Shown here: piece by piece, positions 61,439 through 64,000 of the stretch | Position numbering within the stretch: position 1 is the stretch's first letter | Layout: each line of letters begins with the position of its first letter | From: Anaerolineae bacterium | Lineage (GTDB): Bacteria > Chloroflexota > Anaerolineae > Promineifilales > Promineifilaceae | Direction of reading: 5' to 3' | Length of the DNA stretch: 64,000 nt | Assembly (NCBI GenBank): GCA_007123775.1 | Contig: SLGK01000118.1 | Location: forward strand, 52,003-116,002 | Program-made: the position numbers and the translations under genes | Notes under the pieces: generated by a model | The model's input: the letters and a program-made list of their open reading frames with translations, nothing else | The model's database searches: none | Told to the model about the DNA's origin: nothing

Positions 61439-61705
61439 TTGTCTCATAAGAAGCAGGCAAATCAGTCAGCGGCAATCGCCGGTATTATTGGCCAGATTGG
61501 CTGCCTGACGGTTATCATCATCACCATTGCCCTGATTGCAGGTCTTTACCTTGATAGATCATTTGATACAGGTCGTTTGTTCACGCTTCTGTTCGTGGTG
61601 GGAAGTGTGCCCGTCACCCTGTATGTCACGGTGCGCGTGAGTTTAACGGCCGTTGCTCGCCTGCAAGAACAAAAATCAACCGGTAGCACGGAGGAAAATC
61701 ACTGA
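61439..61705 (+). CDS. AtpI/AtpZ-like small membrane protein
   Basis: An 88-residue protein with two membrane helices (residues about 20-40 and 48-68), beginning with TTG at 61439 after GATGAGGA. It is the first gene of the ATP synthase operon, as is usual for the AtpI/AtpZ (ATPase gene 1) family, which helps c-ring assembly or ion uptake. The helical hairpin has GLYLDRSFDTGRLFTLLFVVGSVP typical of AtpZ. Assignment is from position and topology. Confidence 0.7.
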   Translation: MSHKKQANQSAAIAGIIGQIGCLTVIIITIALIAGLYLDRSFDTGRLFTLLFVVGSVPVTLYVTVRVSLTAVARLQEQKSTGSTEENH

Positions 61706-61707
61706 AA

Positions 61708-62823
61708 ATGTTCAAAAAGAAAAGGTTTTACGTTGTTATCTTGCTCATTCTGTTGATTGTACTCACGGGTGGATGGGGTCTGCCCCAACCGGTGCAACCC
61801 TACATTCAGTTAGCTGGTGAAGTCTTCCCTTACTCCACATTTCCCTTTGGTGGCCTGACCAACACTTTTGTGGCGTCGTTGGTTGTCTATACGCTGTTCA
61901 TCATTTTGGCGATTAGTATGCGGGCCAGATCGCGCACGGCCGATGAAATCCCCAGTGGCTTCTACAATTTCATAGAGATGCTCGTTGAGGCAACTTATAA
62001 TTTTGCCGAGCGCATTGCCCACGAGAAAACGAGAGACTTCTACCCCTATTTTGCCACCATCTTCCTCTTTTTGCTGGTGGCTAACTGGATGGCCCTGGTA
62101 CCCGGCATGGACAGCATTGGCCTGTGGGAACACAAACCCCACTTCTTGGCCGAAAAAGACGCCAAAGCAGCCGGTCTGGAGAAAGGAACGCCTGAGTTTG
62201 AAGCTTTCGTCGCTGAGCAGCAAGATATATATGATGCGCTAAACATTGCCGATATGCGTAATGGTGTCTGGCTTGTTAGCGCGGCTCAATTTGCTGATGA
62301 AGATGCCCCGCCGCAACAAACCACCAAAGGCCAAAATATCGGTCTTAATCCTGAAGCCGCAGACTGGACCATTGTGCCTTTCTTGCGGCCGGCGGCTACC
62401 GACATCAACCTCAACCTCGGTTTTGCTATCTTTGCCATGATTATGGTCCAATTCTATGGCTTCAAATACCTCGGCTGGGGCTATCTGACGAAATTCTTCA
62501 ACTTTAACCGGGGTTGGGTCGACACCTTCGCTAAAAACCCCATTCAGGGTATTATCAAGGGGTTGGTTGACCCCATTGTGGGTATCATTGAGCTAGTCTC
62601 AGAGTTTGCTAAGATTATCTCATTTACCTTCCGTCTTTTGGGCGCCATCTTTGGCGGTATGGTGCTGCTCTTCGTTATGTCGTCGATTGCGCCCGTCGCC
62701 AACCTCGGCTTCTTTGGACTGGAAATGTTCGTAGGTGGTATTCAGGCCATCGTGTTTGGTCTGTTAACCTTGATCTTCATGAACTCCGCTACCCACAGCC
62801 ATCATGGAGATGATCATCACTAA
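61708..62823 (+). CDS. atpB: ATP synthase F0 subunit a
   Basis: A 371-residue membrane subunit, longer than E. coli's 271. The essential Arg is in SFTFRLLGAIFGGMVLL. A hydrophilic insert of about 80 residues (WEHKPHFLAEKDAKAAGLEKG and after) lies between two membrane helices, in front of NLNLGFAIFAMIMVQF. The C-terminus is His-rich (HSHHGDDHH). It forms the two half-channels for protons next to the c-ring. It lies 2 bp after the small AtpZ-like gene. Confidence 0.88.
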   Translation: MFKKKRFYVVILLILLIVLTGGWGLPQPVQPYIQLAGEVFPYSTFPFGGLTNTFVASLVVYTLFIILAISMRARSRTADEIPSGFYNFIEMLVEATYNFAERIAHEKTRDFYPYFATIFLFLLVANWMALVPGMDSIGLWEHKPHFLAEKDAKAAGLEKGTPEFEAFVAEQQDIYDALNIADMRNGVWLVSAAQFADEDAPPQQTTKGQNIGLNPEAADWTIVPFLRPAATDINLNLGFAIFAMIMVQFYGFKYLGWGYLTKFFNFNRGWVDTFAKNPIQGIIKGLVDPIVGIIELVSEFAKIISFTFRLLGAIFGGMVLLFVMSSIAPVANLGFFGLEMFVGGIQAIVFGLLTLIFMNSATHSHHGDDHH

Positions 62824-62851
62824 GCGTGAAGCGTGAAACGTGATGCGTACA
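62824..62851. repeat. Heptamer array between atpB and atpE
   Basis: GCGTGAA twice, ACGTGAT and GCGTACA: four 7-bp units right after the atpB stop codon. Confidence 0.85.
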
Positions 62852-62923
62852 GCTAGTCAGTTTCACGAGTAAATAACTGTTGTTAACTTTTAGCAAAAAT
62901 ATCTTTTTTGGAGGATAGGAAAA

Positions 62924-63178
62924 ATGGAATTAAGTGTCGAAGCTGCTGCTGCTCTTGCTGTAGGTATGAAAGCGATTGGTGCTGGTTTGGCCATGTTTGG
63001 GGCCATCGGTGCCGGTGCTGGTATCGGTATTCTGGTAGGTCAGGCTGTGGAAGGTATTGCCCGTAACCCAGACGCTAGCGGTGACATTCAGACAAACATG
63101 ATCTTGGGTATTGCGTTTGCCGAAGCTGTGGCCATTTATGCCCTGGTTGTGGCCCTGATCATTCTGTTTGTTTCGTAA
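62924..63178 (+). CDS. atpE: ATP synthase F0 subunit c
   Basis: An 84-residue two-helix hairpin with [24 protein letters not shown] and the ion-binding Glu in [15 protein letters not shown]. No Ser/Thr follows the Glu and no Gln partner is seen in helix 1, so proton rather than sodium coupling is expected (inference). AGGA lies 10 bases before the ATG. It forms the rotor ring. Confidence 0.95.
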   Translation: MELSVEAAAALAVGMKAIGAGLAMFGAIGAGAGIGILVGQAVEGIARNPDASGDIQTNMILGIAFAEAVAIYALVVALIILFVS

Positions 63179-63247
63179 AACGTAACGATTCAGGTTGACT
63201 GCCTAACAGGCTGTGCCTGACGTTGAGTCTCAAGGAGAGAATGTAAA

Positions 63248-63952
63248 ATGGGAGAACTGGGTATTAACATAGGCTATTTACTGATGCAGGTTTTCGGCAT
63301 CGCCATTTTGGTGCTGATCCTGTCCCATTTCCTGTACACGCCTATTTTGAACGTACTGGAAGAACGCAAGCGGCGCATTGCCAAAGGGTTGGAAGATGCG
63401 CGGCAAGCCTCGATTGCCCGTGACAATGCTGATGCGGAAGCGAAGAAGATTCTGGAAGCTGCCCGTGCTGAAGCTGCCAAGATGCGGCAAGATGCGATGG
63501 GTCAGGCCGAAGAAACGCGCAAGGGCATTTTGGCACAGGCTGAGAATGAGGCGAAAGAGATTGTGGCCAACGGCCGTGCCGATGCTGAAGAAGAACGCAA
63601 CCGCATTCTGTCTGAGCTGCGCGGGCAAGTGGCGGCGATTGCCGTGGCGGCCGCCAATAAGCTGGTCGGTGAAGCAATTGATGAGAAGCGTCAGCATGAG
63701 TTGATCGCCGACTTCTTTGCCAAAGTACCGCAAAAAGTGGGACAGTTGTCTGGCAGCAAGGCAGTCATCACCAGCGCCCTCCCGCTGGATGACAAAGAGA
63801 AAAAGCAGTTAGAGCAGGCCCTCAAAGTTGAGAATGTGGAATACCGCGTTGATCCTAAGATTTTGGGTGGGTTGATTGTGCGCGTGGGTGACCAGATTGT
63901 TGATGATAGCGTGGCCGGCCGTATGAATGCGTTGAGCGAATCATTGCGTTAA
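63248..63952 (+). CDS. atpF: ATP synthase subunit b fused to a delta C-terminal domain
   Basis: A 234-residue protein. Residues 1-30 are the membrane helix, residues 32-130 a charged dimerisation coiled coil (KRRIAKGLEDARQASIARDN and ARAEAAKMRQDAMGQAEETR). The last 75 or so residues resemble the C-terminal beta domain of subunit delta (VEYRVDPKILGGLIVRVGDQIVDDSVAGRM in part), while the N-terminal helical bundle of delta is missing. It joins stator stalk and F1. Fusion of b and delta occurs in mycobacteria in another form. No separate atpH is seen before the right edge, 48 bp away. The ATG follows AAGGAGAG. Confidence 0.75.
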   Translation: MGELGINIGYLLMQVFGIAILVLILSHFLYTPILNVLEERKRRIAKGLEDARQASIARDNADAEAKKILEAARAEAAKMRQDAMGQAEETRKGILAQAENEAKEIVANGRADAEEERNRILSELRGQVAAIAVAAANKLVGEAIDEKRQHELIADFFAKVPQKVGQLSGSKAVITSALPLDDKEKKQLEQALKVENVEYRVDPKILGGLIVRVGDQIVDDSVAGRMNALSESLR

Positions 63953-64000
63953 GACTGCTTGAAGCCAACGATTAGCTGGCTTGTTTGCTCTCGTTAAAGA

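Overview
The window is a chromosomal segment of moderately high GC, most likely from an uncultured Chloroflexota bacterium of the Anaerolineae/Ardenticatenia type. This placement is inference. It rests on gene content (split Nuo operon, MreBCD-PBP2, Lon-like AAA protease, malate synthase/isocitrate lyase with an XRE/IrrE-type regulator, B12-dependent methylmalonyl-CoA mutase) and on many short 7-bp repeat arrays between genes. No rRNA, tRNA, CRISPR array or prophage was seen.

Layout. 1-9.4 kb: envelope and polysaccharide genes: a polytopic GT-C-like protein cut by the left edge, an anchored surface protein, an SDR oxidoreductase, a Lon-like protease, a LysM lipoprotein, a GT4 glycosyltransferase and a polyprenyl glycosylphosphotransferase. 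9.6-15.5 kb: mreB-mreC-mreD-mrdA for cell shape. 15.7-18.8 kb: translation genes (baeRF-like protein, S21, S1). 18.9-24.2 kb: a mobile element of three overlapping tyrosine recombinase genes plus a small TnpC-like gene, between rpsA and ssb. 25-32.3 kb: glutamate dehydrogenase, a DUF92 membrane protein, then the glyoxylate-bypass module, whose divergent regulator faces aceB-aceA across two identical palindromes. 32.4-37.2 kb: M14 carboxypeptidase, PcrA-type helicase and NYN nuclease. 37.3-37.6 kb: a gene-free stretch with a promoter, a foldable RNA and a terminator. 37.8-42 kb: methylmalonyl-CoA epimerase and mutase, and an aldehyde:ferredoxin oxidoreductase-like enzyme. 42-51.2 kb: sugar genes, an alkyltransferase-like protein, two AI-2E-type permeases, OsmC, glucokinase, DUF427, an ECF sigma/anti-sigma pair, a glutaredoxin-like protein and an OmpR-type regulator. 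51.5-64 kb: nuoA-H-J-K-L-M-M-N followed directly by the ATP synthase F0 genes, running off the right edge.

Central carbon and energy genes are consistent with respiratory growth on acetate- or propionate-yielding substrates: glyoxylate bypass, methylmalonyl-CoA steps, proton-pumping complex I membrane arm and F-type ATP synthase.

The most unusual content is not protein-coding: (i) about sixteen arrays of degenerate 7-bp repeats, often in head-to-head pairs that would form long hairpins, several of them translated in frame inside the first gene; (ii) a highly iterated palindrome ACGGCCGT, about sixty copies by eye; (iii) two inverted copies of a MITE-like dispersed repeat 27 kb apart; (iv) a candidate orphan structured RNA; (v) twin perfect operators at aceBA.
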